Shown: positions 1 to 11,910, counted from the first letter of the stretch. The stretch is 64,000 nt of DNA from Apostichopus japonicus (GCF_037975245.1 NC_092580.1:1225001-1289000); one strand, 5' to 3'. The notes: generated from the letters alone by a model not told the origin. Numbers and translations: made by a program.

Positions 1-1105
1 AGAAGTAGGGTTTCAGGAGCTGTTGTATCCTTCCAGAATTTTGGAGGTTTTCATAGACTTTTCTTTATTTTCTAATGCAAACAGCTCTTTCAAATGTTCT
101 ACTGCCCTTTTCCCTAAGTTGTCAAGTTTAGAGTATAAATCTGTCCTTCGTCTGGACAAACATCATATTTCTTTCCGCAGGTAGGCGTAGTCCCTCCATA
201 TATGATGGGCTGTATTTGTTGTACTCCCCAATCCTTACTCATGTGAGTCCTGTCACTGTACCTGTCCCAAATCCCTACCTTTCTCACCCCTCTGGAATCC
301 ATTTAACATTCAACTGTTAGACCACACTGCTACTACTGTAGTTGAACATTACAGTGGAGTAATTGCACACGTGAATAATCAAAATAGAATATTTTGGAAA
401 ACAAAAGTCGATAATAAGTAGTTTATTATATAAACAGTATCAGTAAATGGAGCAACAATAAGCTGTAACAGAAACTAACAGGGTAGGATGCAGAGATATT
501 TATATATTGAAAGCTTTTATTTAATGCAGTTTGGTGCCTTGAATCAGCAATTGCAGTTTTTACCTAAGTACCCAGCTTATTATAATGTACCCTCATTAAG
601 AATCCGGAGGGGCACAGCCACTATTTCGAGGGAGAGAATTAGAAATTGTCTTTGATTTTCATTGAGATAGCAGGGGCACTACGGCAACTTTGTAGTTTTA
701 GTAGGAAAACAAGGCTATTTACATACACTTGTGAAAAGGCACCAAGGCGCATGGTTTCCAGAGTGAGAAAAAACAGGTAGAATTGACAGAATTTTAAGAG
801 CAACTTTTTTTTCAGTGGTTTTTTGAAAACTGTACATCAAAACCTTAACATTTCCTGCAGCTGCTCAATATTTACTGGCTCTTGGCACAAATTTCGCTGG
901 AGTTTTGGACAATCTTAGAGCCCTGACTTTGATGATAAAGTTGTAGGATGATCAAGAGAGCACCTAAGGCATTGAAAGGGTTAAAAGGCATACCGCAGTT
1001 GTTGCTATCAGTGATGGATGATTTTTAAGCTCATTACCGCAAGAGGTATTTTGCCATCCACCTGCTTCCTGACGTACATATTTTTACATTCATTGAGTGT
1101 GTTTG
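1..1105. other. No gene seen
   Basis: AT-rich sequence. A 62-codon open frame on the minus strand at 114-302 has no recognisable domain, no convincing splice context and no repeat signature. I see no RNA gene or mobile element border. Confidence 0.5.
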
Positions 1106-1111
1106 GTTTTT

Positions 1112-1745
1112 AGCTCATACCAGCATGCTGGTGTGAGCTATTGTTACAGTGCGGCGTCTATCACTCTATCACTCTATCCGTCAACAATTGGTAAAACCGC
1201 TCCCACTCGCACAACGTTTGATGGAATTTCATGAAAATTGGACACAAGGACCATTGGGTATAGGGCCATCAGAGATGGTCCGAAATATGGGGTCAAAGGT
1301 CACCTGTGGGCCGTAATGGGCCATTTTGTGGAAATACACAAAACGCTTCTTCTCCTACAGATTCCATGGTACAATGTTGAGGGTTTGTCACGATAGTACT
1401 ATGGAAGTTTTACCTTCAGGGTGTTCATGAATTTCAGATCAAAGATCAACTAGGGGTCTTTTGTGTCCCGGGCCCCGGCCCAATATTTTCAAATTGCTCC
1501 TGTTCGTACAGTGTATGGCCAGTGATAGTGAAACTTGGTCACAACGTTCCTCGGGATAGGAGTTACGAGGAGTGTTTGGAAAATTGAGGTCAAATGTCAT
1601 TTAGGGGGTCATCGGGGGTCATTCTTTGTAATATTTTCAAATATCTCAATCTCCTCAAGATTTTGATGGATCATATTCAAAGTTGAACTGATGATTGTTG
1701 GATTGTGTATGAATAAGGTGATGCCTAATAATTTTTGGTCAAAAG
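1112..1745 (+). repeat. Hairpin-headed dispersed repeat
   Basis: The left end is an almost perfect palindrome (AGCTCATACCAGC/GCTGGTGTGAGCT, 1112-1139). About 600 bases follow in which short phrases such as GGTCAAAGGTCA and GGGTCAT recur. There is no coding frame. The layout (terminal hairpin, then a body of degenerate internal repeats) matches the block at 4055-4740, so I read both as non-autonomous repeats of one general type. The right border is approximate. Confidence 0.45.
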
Positions 1746-1998
1746 TTAATTAATTACAATTAATCCCCATTGTTTAAAAAAATCTGAGCCTTCACCTTTT
1801 GCCAAAGCTCCTTTAATTTGTCTCCCAGTATCTGCAGTGTTTGTTTACATTTGTGGTTAAGCTCTGCAGAGGCTGTTAGTGGAATTAAAGCAGGACTGGG
1901 AGTTGTTATTAACTGTTGAACTGTAAGCGTGAGAGCCCTACAGCCAATCAGCACTTGCCGATTCTTAGAAGTCTTTGAGCCTGAGGTATGTAGGCAGC

Positions 1999-2235
1999 TA
2001 TGGCGGGCCATCAGTCTCAAATCATTGGAGATCGACTTATACCGATTTAAATCGACATATACCAGTTTCCTTCGACATATACCAGTTTCCTTCGACTTAT
2101 ACCAGTTTCATTCTACATATCATCGATTTAAATCGACATATACCAGCTTCATTCTACATATCATCGATTTAAATCGACATATACCAGTTTCATTCTACAT
2201 ATCATCGATTTATTTTACTTATCATCGATTTAAAT
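1999..2235 (+). repeat. Left terminal inverted repeat of foldback element 1
   Basis: This arm is matched by 2850-3086 in reverse complement with only about two differences that I could see (one near 2147 and one near 2885). It contains three copies of the ACATATCATCGATTTA module and runs directly into the palindromic interior. Confidence 0.85.
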
Positions 2236-2849
2236 CGATGATAAGTAAAATAAATCGATGATATGTCGATAGTAACTGGTATATGTCGATTTAAATCGAT
2301 GATATGTGGAATGAAACTGGTATATGTCAATTTAAATCGACATATCATCGATTTATTCTACATATCATCGATTTATTTTACTTATCATCGATTTAAATCG
2401 ATATCATCGATTTAAACTGGTAGATGTCGATTTAAATGGACATATCATCGATTTATTTTACATATCATCGATTTAAATCGATGATAAGTAAAATAAATCG
2501 ATGATATGTAGAATAAATCGATGATATGTCGAAGGAAACTGGTATATGTCGATTTAAATCGATGATATGTAGAATGAAACTAGTATATGTCAATTTAAAT
2601 CGACATATCATCGATTTATTCTACATATCATCGATTTATTTTACTTATCATCGATTTAAATCGATGATATGTAAAATAAATCGATGATATGTCCATTTAA
2701 ATCGACATCTACCAGTTTAAATCGATGATATGTCGAATTAAATCGGTAGAAGTCAATTTCCGTGGACTTATACCAGTTTCTAGCGTCTCAAATTGACATA
2801 TACCTATTTAAATCGACATATCATCGATTTAGCTCATTAACATATTCCA

Positions 2850-3086
2850 AATTAAATCGATGATAAGTAAAATAAATCGATGATATGAAGAATGAAACTG
2901 GTATATGTCGATTTAAATCGATGATATGTAGAATGAAACTGGTATATGTCGATTTAAATCGATGATATGTAGAATGAAACTGGTATAAGTCGAAGGAAAC
3001 TGGTATATGTCGAAGGAAACTGGTATATGTCGATTTAAATCGGTATAAGTCGATCTCCAATGATTTGAGACTGATGGCCCGCCATA
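2850..3086 (-). repeat. Right terminal inverted repeat of foldback element 1
   Basis: Reverse complement of 1999-2235, ending in GGCCCGCCATA at 3086, immediately before the GGCAGC duplication. Confidence 0.85.
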
Positions 3087-3462
3087 GGCAGCCAGCCAAA
3101 ATGTTGGCAAGGTGTGCTTCAGGTCTGCTCAGGTAGAGGGGAGAAAGTTTAATAGGGTAGGTCAGTGGTATTGTTTGAGAGAGTTGGTAAAATAGGATTT
3201 AAAGGGGGAAAATAGGAATTATAGCCAGTGGTGTGGCCAGGATTCTGCTAACGGAGGGAGGGGGGGGGGTTATCCCTCATGGGCCCAAAATTGGTGGAAT
3301 CTGAAAAATGGCCTGAAATTTGGTTGGCCATAAAGTTTTGTGGGCCCTACATTTTTAAGCTCAAAAAGGAATGAGCTTCTGCACCATTGGTGCTCTAGTT
3401 TCTTCTTTCACCCTCTGTCTGTCTACATTGTTGGTTCTCTTTTCTTTCATCTTCCGCTGCAG

Positions 3463-3594
3463 TTTATTCTCCCAACAAAAGGTCGCTATAGAAAATTTAG
3501 GAGATACGGCTCAGTCCGAGTACAAGCATGGCTCATCTCTGAACACGGAGTCCAGTGGTAGCGATAGTTACAGGGACATTTTAACCAGTCATAA
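3463..3594 (+). CDS. Possible internal coding exon, unrecognised protein
   Basis: A pyrimidine-rich stretch ends in CTGCAG at 3457-3462. A 132-base open segment follows and ends at the strong donor CATAA|GTAAGT. In the open frame it encodes a polar, Ser/Glu-rich peptide (LFSQQKVAIENLGDTAQSEY and onward) that reads like a disordered linker. The exon ends in phase 2 and does not join directly in frame to the exon at 5971, so a missing exon or an unrelated gene is possible. No family is recognised. The call rests on splice signals and composition only. Confidence 0.35.
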
Positions 3595-4054
3595 GTAAGT
3601 TTCACTCTCTAAACATGTTTTATTTTAAGCAAGGTTTTGTCAGCTGGCAACATATTATCTATGTTTTATTCTTTTGTAAAACAATTCAAAAATAAGAAAC
3701 TGACTGGGAAAAGTAAATGCAATGTATTGAGACAAGTTATTGGATAATCCCAAACCGAATGTTTACTTACCATAAATGTAACTGGTTGAAAGGTAACACT
3801 GTATCTTGGTAACGATATTTTAAACTATCTCAAGTTGTAAAGGATTGGGAAGGTAAATAGAAGTCAATTTGGGGTGGGGGTGAGTGGAGGAGGGGTGGGC
3901 AGCTAAAACAAGCTGCTTAAACGATATGATTTTTAAATTTACACTCTAAACAGTTGACTGTACTGAAAACTGCACAGTGCATTTTAAAGTAGACCACTAT
4001 CTATTTCTTGCTGTAAAGCAGAACTGTTTGTAACCTTGTGTTGAGTTTGTTTTG

Positions 4055-4740
4055 ATCTCATCTCCCTTCATGTAATGAATAGGGAGATGAGATATTGTAC
4101 TTCACTCCACATCAAAAATGTGAGTGAGTGAGTGTGCGTGTCCGTGTGTGCGTGAGTGAGTGAGCAAAATTAAGTATGTCGCAGACTCCTCCTAGACCCC
4201 AAGTCCTGTCGAGTTCAAGCTTGGTGGGTGGGAGCCTGACCATGTTACAGGTAACTCATGCCTGCGCGATTGATGACGTCAAAGAGGTTGAAGGTCAAGA
4301 AATCTAAAAATTAGTTTTTAGCCATTTTCTGCATGCCAACTTGTTGGACAAAGGCATTTAACCACATTATATGTAGAGAATGAAGAGACAAAGTTTAAAA
4401 CAAGACAGATTTAGCTGTTTAGGCTTGTAGTTAACGGGTCAATTGAGTTAAAGTTAAAATTGGTCTAAATTGTGCAAAAGAGTGTGTCCTAGACTGTTAG
4501 TCCGATCAGGTTCAAACTTGGTGGGTAGGTGCCTGACCATGTACTGTAAACTTGATCTTTGGTGATTGTCTAAATGTCATAGGTGAAAGGTCAAATACCC
4601 AGAAAGTGTAGCCATTTTCTGCTTGTCAGCATGTTGGAAAAAGTCATTAAACCACAGATATGTTGACTATAATGAGACAAATTTTAAATTAGAACTTATG
4701 CAGTTGTTTAGGGTCAAGGTCAAAGTTCATTGTAGATCCA
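4055..4740 (+). repeat. Hairpin-headed repeat with two tandem ~250-bp units
   Basis: A perfect 13-bp inverted repeat (ATCTCATCTCCCT at 4055-4067, AGGGAGATGAGAT at 4081-4093) is followed by a GTG-rich stretch. Two diverged direct repeats follow (about 4190-4445 and 4487-4735). Both contain the phrases GGTTCAAACTTGGTGGGT/GAGTTCAAGCTTGGTGGGT, GCCATTTTCTGC and AAGGTCAA. No coding frame. Same design as the repeat at 1112. Confidence 0.5.
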
Positions 4741-5440
4741 TTCCATCATAAAAGAGATGAGTACCATAGATTGCCATCTTGTCTTATGTTTTAATCTTAA
4801 TAGATGTTAAGATCCCATAACAAGGGAGTTTATTAGGCAAGTTTCAGGAGAGATATGATTGATAAAGATGGCTACCTTCAAGGTATGCAAGGAATTAAGA
4901 TGACTAATGAAGCAATCCATGGCAGAATGAAGGTGAGATGACAAAACTATTAATTAATGGATCATTCAACTGTCAATTTGAGTATAGTTTCATTACTTTA
5001 ATGTATGTTTAATTGCTTTGTTCAAGGGCTGTCCTAACATGTTAGTGTTTGATATCATGAGATGCAAGGTTAAATTGCGACTAACATGCAACATCATGTA
5101 ACATGTTGAAAATTTCAAGTTTCAGTGCTTACACTACATTTCATGTTTAATAGAATGTTGAGTGAAACTACCCACTGCTGTAGGGGAGGAAACATTTGGT
5201 GTTTAATCCACAAGCTCCAGCTCATTCATTGGCGCTTAAATTTCAACTCCTACCCAGATCCCAACGAAAAGAGTAAGTGACGTCTGCTCTGTAACGCGAC
5301 AATAGCATAAGAGACGGTGGTATGAACAGACCTTATGGGGAAAAATTTAACACATCATTTAACGAAAGTGAAAATACAGTATTCCCCATCTTGGTGGGGT
5401 GGAATTCATTTCCCCCGTGGGTTGTATAACAAAAGAGAAA
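4741..5440. other. No gene seen
   Basis: AT-rich sequence with no open frame worth reporting, no repeat border and no RNA-like structure that I can recognise. Confidence 0.45.
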
Positions 5441-5453
5441 TCTGTAAGCAACG

Positions 5454-5545
5454 ATGATTATTAATGCATCTTTGCGTGATTGATTACTAATCCATCTTTG
5501 CGTGATTGATTATTAATCCATATTTGCATGATTGATTATTATACA
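5454..5545 (+). repeat. ~32-bp minisatellite (TGATTGATTATTAATCCAT)
   Basis: About three copies of a unit containing TGATTGATTAYTAATCCAT and TTTGCRTGATTGA. A further copy lies at 5922-5955, on the far side of the hairpin element at 5552. Confidence 0.65.
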
Positions 5546-5551
5546 AATATT

Positions 5552-5698
5552 GAATGGTTATGAGTGCAATAGTGCAAATATTTCATGAGTTGAAAGATGG
5601 AATGTTCCATTCAACGGGCGCAGCAGAGTTGAATGGAACAAATTACATCTTTCAACGAATGAAATATTTGCACTATTGCACGAATGGAAACCATTCAT
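5552..5698. mobile_element. Small hairpin (MITE-like) element
   Basis: An imperfect palindrome. The left arm (TGCAATAGTGCAAATATTTCAT, then TTGAAAGATG, then GTTCCATTCAAC) is mirrored by the right arm (GTTGAATGGAAC, CATCTTTCAA, ATGAAATATTTGCACTATTG). A short GGGCGCAGCAGA loop is centred near 5620. It is non-coding and long enough to form a nearly complete stem. No clean target-site duplication was identified. Confidence 0.55.
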
Positions 5699-5970
5699 TA
5701 TTTGTTTTATGCAACATATTATATTAAGACGGGTAAAATGCACTCATGCAACCGATTGTTTTGAACAGACAGGTTTCTCTGCTCTCTTACCATTGAAAAA
5801 GTGCTACCAAAAAAGTATAACTCATGGTTCTATTTCATAGAGTGGAGTAGAGCGGATTTTGCATGCAATCAACAAGCAATTGACCAATCAAATGACCAGA
5901 CTACAATTAGGTGTTGTATAATAATCCATATTTGCATGATTGATTATTAATCCATCTTCTTTCTGCTTAG

Positions 5971-6091
5971 ACGTTGAAGGACAGCGTAGTAAAATCAGAG
6001 GATTCCGTGAAGAGACTGTTAGCAGAGATCAAGATGTTAGGTCAAAGGGTCGTTCAGTCTCATAAAGCCATACAGAAGGAGGAAGAGCCAG
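5971..6091 (+). CDS. Coiled-coil-like internal exon, unrecognised gene
   Basis: The acceptor TTTCTGCTTAG precedes a 121-base open exon, which ends at CCAG|GTACAT. The peptide (TLKDSVVKSEDSVKRLLAEI, then KMLGQRVVQSHKAIQKEEEP) has heptad-like spacing of L, I and V with many K/E residues, so it probably forms a coiled coil. It ends in phase 1, exactly the phase needed by the exon-like segment at 10301 (AA|CCA), giving a continuous Glu/Pro-rich junction. The two are therefore probably consecutive exons of one gene. I do not recognise the family. Confidence 0.5.
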
Positions 6092-6717
6092 GTACATTTT
6101 CAAGTTTCTTCCTTTTGGGTTTGGTACGTTGAGAGTACAAGATGGATATGATGCTCGCATTGTATAAAATTATTGGTAGCAGTATGCTGGAGACAGTGGG
6201 TTGTAGGACTATTGTTTGCGAGCGGGTCACAGATATGGTCATGTGCGAAGAAAGTTGGAATGAATTTCAAAACTAACCAATGAGTCGGTCTTGCGTACAA
6301 AGATTTACTTCGCTGCTAAATAAACCCGAGCGCGTTTAACAGGATCATGTCAAGCATAAATCAGGGACGTTTAAATTTGGTGAAAATGTTCTATATATGG
6401 TAGTTCACAAGCGAGAATGTTACCTAACTTATATGGAATTGATGCCAAGTTTTTGTATTTGAATGAGTGCAGTTGTTAAATTTTTTGTCTCCGCCATCCC
6501 CACCCCACCCCCGGAAAGAAGTATCCCTAACCATGATGGAATATCACTTAGTAATATTCAGTCTTACCGAAGGCGATGGAGTACAACAGAGTTGAGGAGA
6601 GTGGAATTTTCCGAAGGTTAAAGTGTCACTGTTCCCCTGACCAACACGGGAATGATGCTAACTTTGTTAATTTAGGCGAGGATAACAGCTAGGTACTTGA
6701 CTCCATAAAGAACTCTG

Positions 6718-6935
6718 ACATGTGGGTGTATAGAACAGAAAAATATATTGATACAATTACCGACTGAAACACCCGTTCATATAGAACGCGGACATGTGGG
6801 TGTATAGAACAGAAAAATATAGTGATACAATTACCGACTGAAACACCCGTTCATATAGAACTCGAACATGTGGGTGTATAGAACAGAAAAATATAGTGAT
6901 ACAATTACCGACTGAAACACCCCTTCATGAAATTA
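6718..6935 (+). repeat. 74-bp tandem repeat, about 2.9 copies
   Basis: The unit starts ACATGTGGGTGTATAGAACA and includes ATTACCGACTGAAACACCCG. Copies start at 6718, 6792 and 6866, exactly 74 bp apart, and are almost identical, which implies recent duplication. Confidence 0.85.
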
Positions 6936-9070
6936 CACCCTTCATATAAATCACAAATTAGGGAATGATTGAATTATAGCATTAGGAAATTCTAGAAATT
7001 AAGAAACTTGATCTCTTTTCACATCTTCAAATGACAATTTCAATCCAAAAGTTTGGTAACCTTCAGGTCGCTGTCACTGTTTCACCAGCTCCCGTCTTTT
7101 GGGCTACTTTCTCTTTAGGCCAGCACCCCTTGTCTCTCTTGCTCCGCTGATTGTCGAGAACTGCAGGGTACAAAATACGTTAACTAGTATTTTGTCTAAA
7201 TACATGCTCTGGAATTATCCCGAGGGTATTTGTAAGACGAACCCTAACCACAGTGAACCTTCCTGCAGATGTGAATTTCCCTTTGGGATATTGAAAACGC
7301 ATAACACATAACAACATAAATAATTACATAAACCCACCACCAAGTCCTAAATTATCACAAGGCTCCCAATTCTATAATGCCCCCACTAACTGCTCCAATA
7401 CAACACTTACTATATGCATACTATCTCTACCCCTAGGGCAGCTTCAATGGCCAGGATTATTCTAGAACATAATCTCTGTATCTGAAATATCATGCCATAC
7501 CCCAAGACACAATGCTCCTCTCTAAAGTGATCCCTGATTGCATAATCTTGTAACACATATTACTAAGTATTATTGACATATCCCTAGGCTAGAGCCAAAG
7601 TTGCCTAGGTCGGGATACAAACCCCCACAACAACAGTGACACTTCAATACACAAAATGTCACTGTTCACCTGTCCCCACATGTTCTTAACAAGGATAAAT
7701 AATGTGACTTACTTCACTGGGCTTTGACTTGCTCTCCAGGTACAGACTGGCACCACGATACATCCACACAGAACCGGTTACTGGTCAAATTAACTCAGGT
7801 GGTGACAATAAGTAATATATGTTTTTTTGCATATAAAATGTTGGCCTCGCAGGCTAAGCTTCAAGCATCTCAACAAGCCTGAATACAACTTAGTGCCCTC
7901 ACAGGGTCTTACCACAACAGCAATAATAACCAACACACCACGCCCACAAATGACACAGCCAGTCTTGTACAACTGTACCTTTCAAACCCTGGGAGTCAAG
8001 TGAGGAATATTCTCCAACTCTGAAATGAATGCATACCATGTACTGCTCAAAACAATACATAACACAAAACAAGACACAAACAAGACAAATATACAGGACA
8101 CAAAGGGATAAAGCTACTACCTTCAAGGCAGGTACAATCTAGCTTGTGCCATTCAGAGTCACTCAAGTGATACATAAGGCAATACATAACATAAAGAATA
8201 CATCAAGTTTATGTACTTCGTCCTCAGATTTAGTGTAAAGTATTTTTTTGGGGTGAATATTGTAAGGATAACAAGCTCGTTCCTTTTTTCCTAGAACTGA
8301 ATAAGTATTCACGCAAAGCAAATTGCTCTTTTACCCATCATCAAAGTAGCTGTGCAGTTACTAGTGTATTGGAAACAATATTATACCTGCCATAAGTTTT
8401 GCCATATGGTACTGTGCATTATTTTTTTTTTGGGGGGGGGGGGTTTCCCTTAAATTGTATGCGCATTGTGTCACGTTTGTTTTGACAAATAAGGCTTTGT
8501 TCTGTGCAGTGATAATCTTTCCCTATAATCCCAGAGATATAAATATAAATATATTTAGAGGAAACTCTTGAAAAAGTTTGTAACAAAATTAACGCCGAGT
8601 CAGGTCAGATCTTTCTGGAAACCCTACACGTAATGAGACTAGGAGAGAATTGGTCTGGGAGGATGGGAGGGGGGGGGCGGGTTTTAGTGGAATATTTAGG
8701 AACATTGCAGTTATTGTGTGTTGTTCTCCATCTCAATTAAAGACCTGTTATTTATGTGTAAATTAACACCTAGTTACTTAGTATTTTGCTGTTTGGATGC
8801 AGCCAGGGGTGGGACCTAGATTCCCCATCTCTTAGATTTTGTCTGTAACCCCACCAAAACACATATCCAGTACCACTAAACCCACTCCGAACTCTGTTGC
8901 TCCATTTACCCGAGCAAATCTTGCTATGAAATTGACTGACTTGCTACACAAATGCAAAGATATTGGGCATTTTTTTTTTCCATTAACAGAAACTCTAGTG
9001 TTATCATCAATATAATGATAAACAAAATGGAGAAACTTTCAGCACATGTATTCAAAATAGTAAACACTTA
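6936..9070. other. No gene seen
   Basis: Non-coding AT-rich DNA with poly(T)/poly(G) runs near 8430 and 8675. Short open frames at 7099-7311 and 7790-8126 show no domain, no signal peptide I trust and no splice context. Confidence 0.45.
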
Positions 9071-9071
9071 C

Positions 9072-9252
9072 TTATTGCCTCCACTCCACCCTCCAGTTTA
9101 ATATTCTGGCTTTGCTTTCTGATTATGTGCAGGTTTGAGATGTAGTACATTTCTCCGTCCGTGTTATTGTCAGATAATGAAATGAGAATAAGAATTAATA
9201 AAATTGTAAAAGAAAGTTTCCTTCCTCGACAGCATGACTTCATATCCGTCAC
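9072..9252 (-). CDS. Candidate first coding exon with N-terminal membrane anchor or signal
   Basis: Reading on the minus strand, an ATG (9252, or the second Met at 9243) opens a frame with a basic cytoplasmic-type start (KSCCRGRK). A hydrophobic run (LSFTILLILILISL) follows, then a polar stretch. The frame meets a perfect donor, GCAATAA|GTAAGT, at 9072 in phase 1. A short basic head plus a single hydrophobic segment is typical of type II Golgi enzymes or of a secreted precursor. No downstream exon was identified, so the product is unknown. It could also be a chance frame. Confidence 0.4.
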
Positions 9253-10300
9253 TTCTTCAGTATCTACCTAAATGACAAATGTAGGCTGAATTTTAGACAC
9301 AATAATGTCGTAGTCCACCAGAACAAGGTTAATTGCTGATCCAGTTCCAAGCTATTTACCGTTAAAATATGCTAAACCTCCGGTATGTTCCTTTAAAGGC
9401 TAACTTGATGATGTTATCAGCTCTTCTAGAACAGGCTTTAATGTTAATGTTAACCCATTGCTTTACATTCTAATAACTCACTCAACCAAAGCATGTTCCT
9501 TAAACTTGATATTAAAACAACAACACCCTTGCACCCATTGAAAGAAAATTAGACACCATCTATCCAAAAGTTGACAAATTTGTACTACCACTGTAAACAT
9601 GTCATTTGAGACAGGTAAATATCTTTTTTGTGATTTTGTGCTGGATCTGAGGAACTCAGCTAAATGGTTAAAGTATTAGACTAAATAGTCTTGTCACTCT
9701 AAACCGATGAACCTCGGCAAATTAATGGGTCGTTCCCTTACAAATTAAAAGTGGCAAAAAAAATCCAGCCTGGCCTAATAACGCTGTTTTTCAACCGTTC
9801 ACAACAAATTAACTGAGGTTTGTTAAGCTTTGTTTCTAAAGTCATCTTTTTTATGAATTTTTCCTTCATGTCTTTCCATTGTAATATAGCTTGTAAATCT
9901 ATTGCAATCAAAAAATTTTACATTTTTTTTTACATTTTATAATAATATTCTGTAACTACTGTAGTTGATACAACAATACTAGACATTTCACTAGTAGATG
10001 GGTTATAAATAAAATTTAAAAAATTGACATTTCTGACATTACATAAGTTAGGGAAATCATTAAATGTTCTTAGATCTCTGTCTGTGGCTCTGACTCCCTC
10101 CCACCAAGAAAGTGTTAATCCCCCACCCCCTCCTATCACCCAAAGCAATCCGTTTTTGCCTTTAAATTTATTGGCTATCGTTGACTCATTTGAGTCTTCA
10201 AATGTAACATGCATGATCTACACTTTATGCAGAGTTCTTACGTCTACATGGCTTGTGTATTCCTATCTAGTAATTTTCTTTCATACTCTTTTATCGACAG

Positions 10301-10788
10301 AACCACCTATGGTGTCCAACATGGAACAGCTCCCAGAGAGACCTCCAGAACACTTAAATTTGTAAGAGACTTGGGAAGATGACGAAACATCAGACAGAGA
10401 CAATAAATTGGAATCCCAATCCCCTGTAGCCGATTCAGATCCCTACTCTAGTCTCATTATGGACATGAAAGCCTCCATCTTACCTCCGAGTTAAGTACAG
10501 TCTAACTTATACCAGATCAGGAAAGGCTTACAAGACGATAACCTCCTGAAGGCAGAAGAAGACAGAAAAGTTTGTTCCAATTCTGGTAGCGACGTGCCGA
10601 ACGCTTCATCAATCCAAAATGACAAGCTGATGGAAGTTTCCCCCGAAGGGATTAGAAATGGGACTAAAGTTGAAGAAGAATCGGAAAGTGATTCGATCCA
10701 GCTACCAGATAGTCCTGCCGGTCTCAAACTTTCAGGATCACAAACTTTTGAGCCACCGATGTTGCAGCTTCTTAAAAGATATATTTAT
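10301..10788 (+). pseudogene. Exon-like acidic segment with two in-frame TAA codons
   Basis: The acceptor TTTTATCGACAG is followed by a single reading frame that stays coding-like for about 160 codons, rich in S, E, D and P. It is broken by TAA at 10363-10365 and TAA at 10492-10494. Peptide on both sides of each stop has the same composition (for example ETWEDDETSDRDN after the first, SGSDVPNASSIQNDKL after the second). The start phase fits the coiled-coil exon at 5971-6091. Either the true protein ends at the first stop (a last exon ending PPEHLNL) and the rest is 3'UTR resembling code by chance, or this is a decayed gene. No family recognised. Confidence 0.45.
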
Positions 10789-10927
10789 TATTATTATTTG
10801 TTTCATCACATAGTATTTCAAGGTGAACAAGACAATATAAGTACAAATAAGTAAAAAATGTGAAAGGAAGTCAACTAAGAAACCCTTTTGGGCTTAATCG
10901 AATTGAGTACTCCCTATCTATATGTAC

Positions 10928-10934
10928 ATGTATA

Positions 10935-10996
<62 letters not shown>
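10928..10996. repeat. (TA)n microsatellite
   Basis: Uninterrupted TA dinucleotides. The long Tyr-Ile open frames across it on both strands are translations of the repeat. Confidence 0.95.
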
Positions 10997-10998
<2 letters not shown>

Positions 10999-11179
10999 GA
11001 TATGTATAAACTGTATATATATGTAAGCTTTTCTACTTCTTTATTTTGTATCACCATGTGTGTAAATATTGAAGCACTAAGATATGCAGTTTTTTTCCTT
11101 GAAATAGCAAGAGATATAATAGAGAACACTGTTATGAAAGCTGTACTTAAAACACTTGAAAAACTGCTCTCCTAAATTT

Positions 11180-11690
11180 TAAGGAATAGTTTGGCAGAAT
11201 TTTTTTCTGGGGAACTCTACCTTTATTTCATGCATAGTCTTGAATACTTCTGCAATACCATAAGACCATCTCTGCCCTGCACCTAAAAATACTGGGTTTT
11301 TTATTCTCTCTTGCATGTTTTCAAAAGTGCCCTTCTCAAGGGTATCATGTTGAAAATTTTCTCATATTTACAGATGGAAATTATGAAGTTATGTCAATTG
11401 AGGTCATCAGCGGCCAAAATACAAAAACCTTGTAGTCTAGTTTAGTGAATATCTGTAGCATCGGTAAAATGTCATAATTAGGTGGTAGGTCCCCCTCACT
11501 GAGCATTACACTTTGAGCAGTTCTGTTAAGAGGTCAAATGTAAATTGGAGTCATCAGCTGCCAAAAGCCTGAAATCCTTGTCGACATCAAAATCAAAGCT
11601 GCGATTATCCTCATGCTCAGAAATGTACAAGAACTGAATGTTCTATGAAGAGGTCAAAGGTCACTTAGGGTCAAATTCTGACCACCTTGA
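11180..11690. other. No gene seen; AGAGGTCAAAGGTC-type degenerate repeat
   Basis: Non-coding. Phrases such as TGAGGTCATCAGCGGCC, GAGGTCAAATGTAAATTGGAG and AGAGGTCAAAGGTCACTTAGG recur about every 100 bp, resembling the body of the repeat at 1112. Confidence 0.4.
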
Positions 11691-11754
11691 TCAGGCGCGT
11701 ATCCAGGGGGGCGCGCGTATCTAGGGGGGGCGTTGGGGGCGTGCGCCCCCCAGG

Positions 11755-11910
11755 TAAGAAATAGAGGAGAGAAAAAAAGAGAGAAGAAAAAAGGGGAAAA
11801 AGAGGGGAAAGAAGGGGAGGAAGGAAGGGAAAAGAAAAAGAAGAAATAGAGGAAAAGGAGAAAAGGAGGGAGTAGAAAAAACGGCAAGCAACTGGGAAGA
11901 GAAAAAAGAA
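11755..11910. repeat. Polypurine (GA-rich) tract
   Basis: About 155 bases almost entirely A and G on the plus strand, with units such as AAGAAAAAGAAG and GGGGAAAGAAGGGGAGG. Low complexity. The Phe/Pro/Ser-rich frames on the minus strand are artefacts of it. Confidence 0.85.

Larger units (their letters stand above)
1999..3086. mobile_element. Foldback DNA element with TATGGC termini and 6-bp TSD
   Basis: A 1,088-bp non-coding element bounded by TATGGCGGGCCATCAGTC and its reverse complement. It is flanked on both sides by GGCAGC (1993-1998 and 3087-3092), a perfect 6-bp target-site duplication. The terminal arms are near-identical for about 235 bp. The interior is made of repeated perfect palindromes of the type CATCGATTTAAATCGATG, separated by ATATACCAGTTTC-type spacers. 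The two long open frames (1929-2261 plus, 2821-3099 minus) are mirror translations of the arms, not genes. The element at 13156 has the same terminus and TSD length. TA...TA ends with a 6-bp TSD recall what is reported for the IS3EU superfamily, but no transposase is present, so the superfamily is unproven. Confidence 0.88.

Noticed and set aside
1929-3099. Long open frames on both strands at 2 kb that look like a repeated protein
   Set aside because: They are translations of the near-identical inverted arms of the foldback element. The same peptide appears on both strands and has no other coding evidence.
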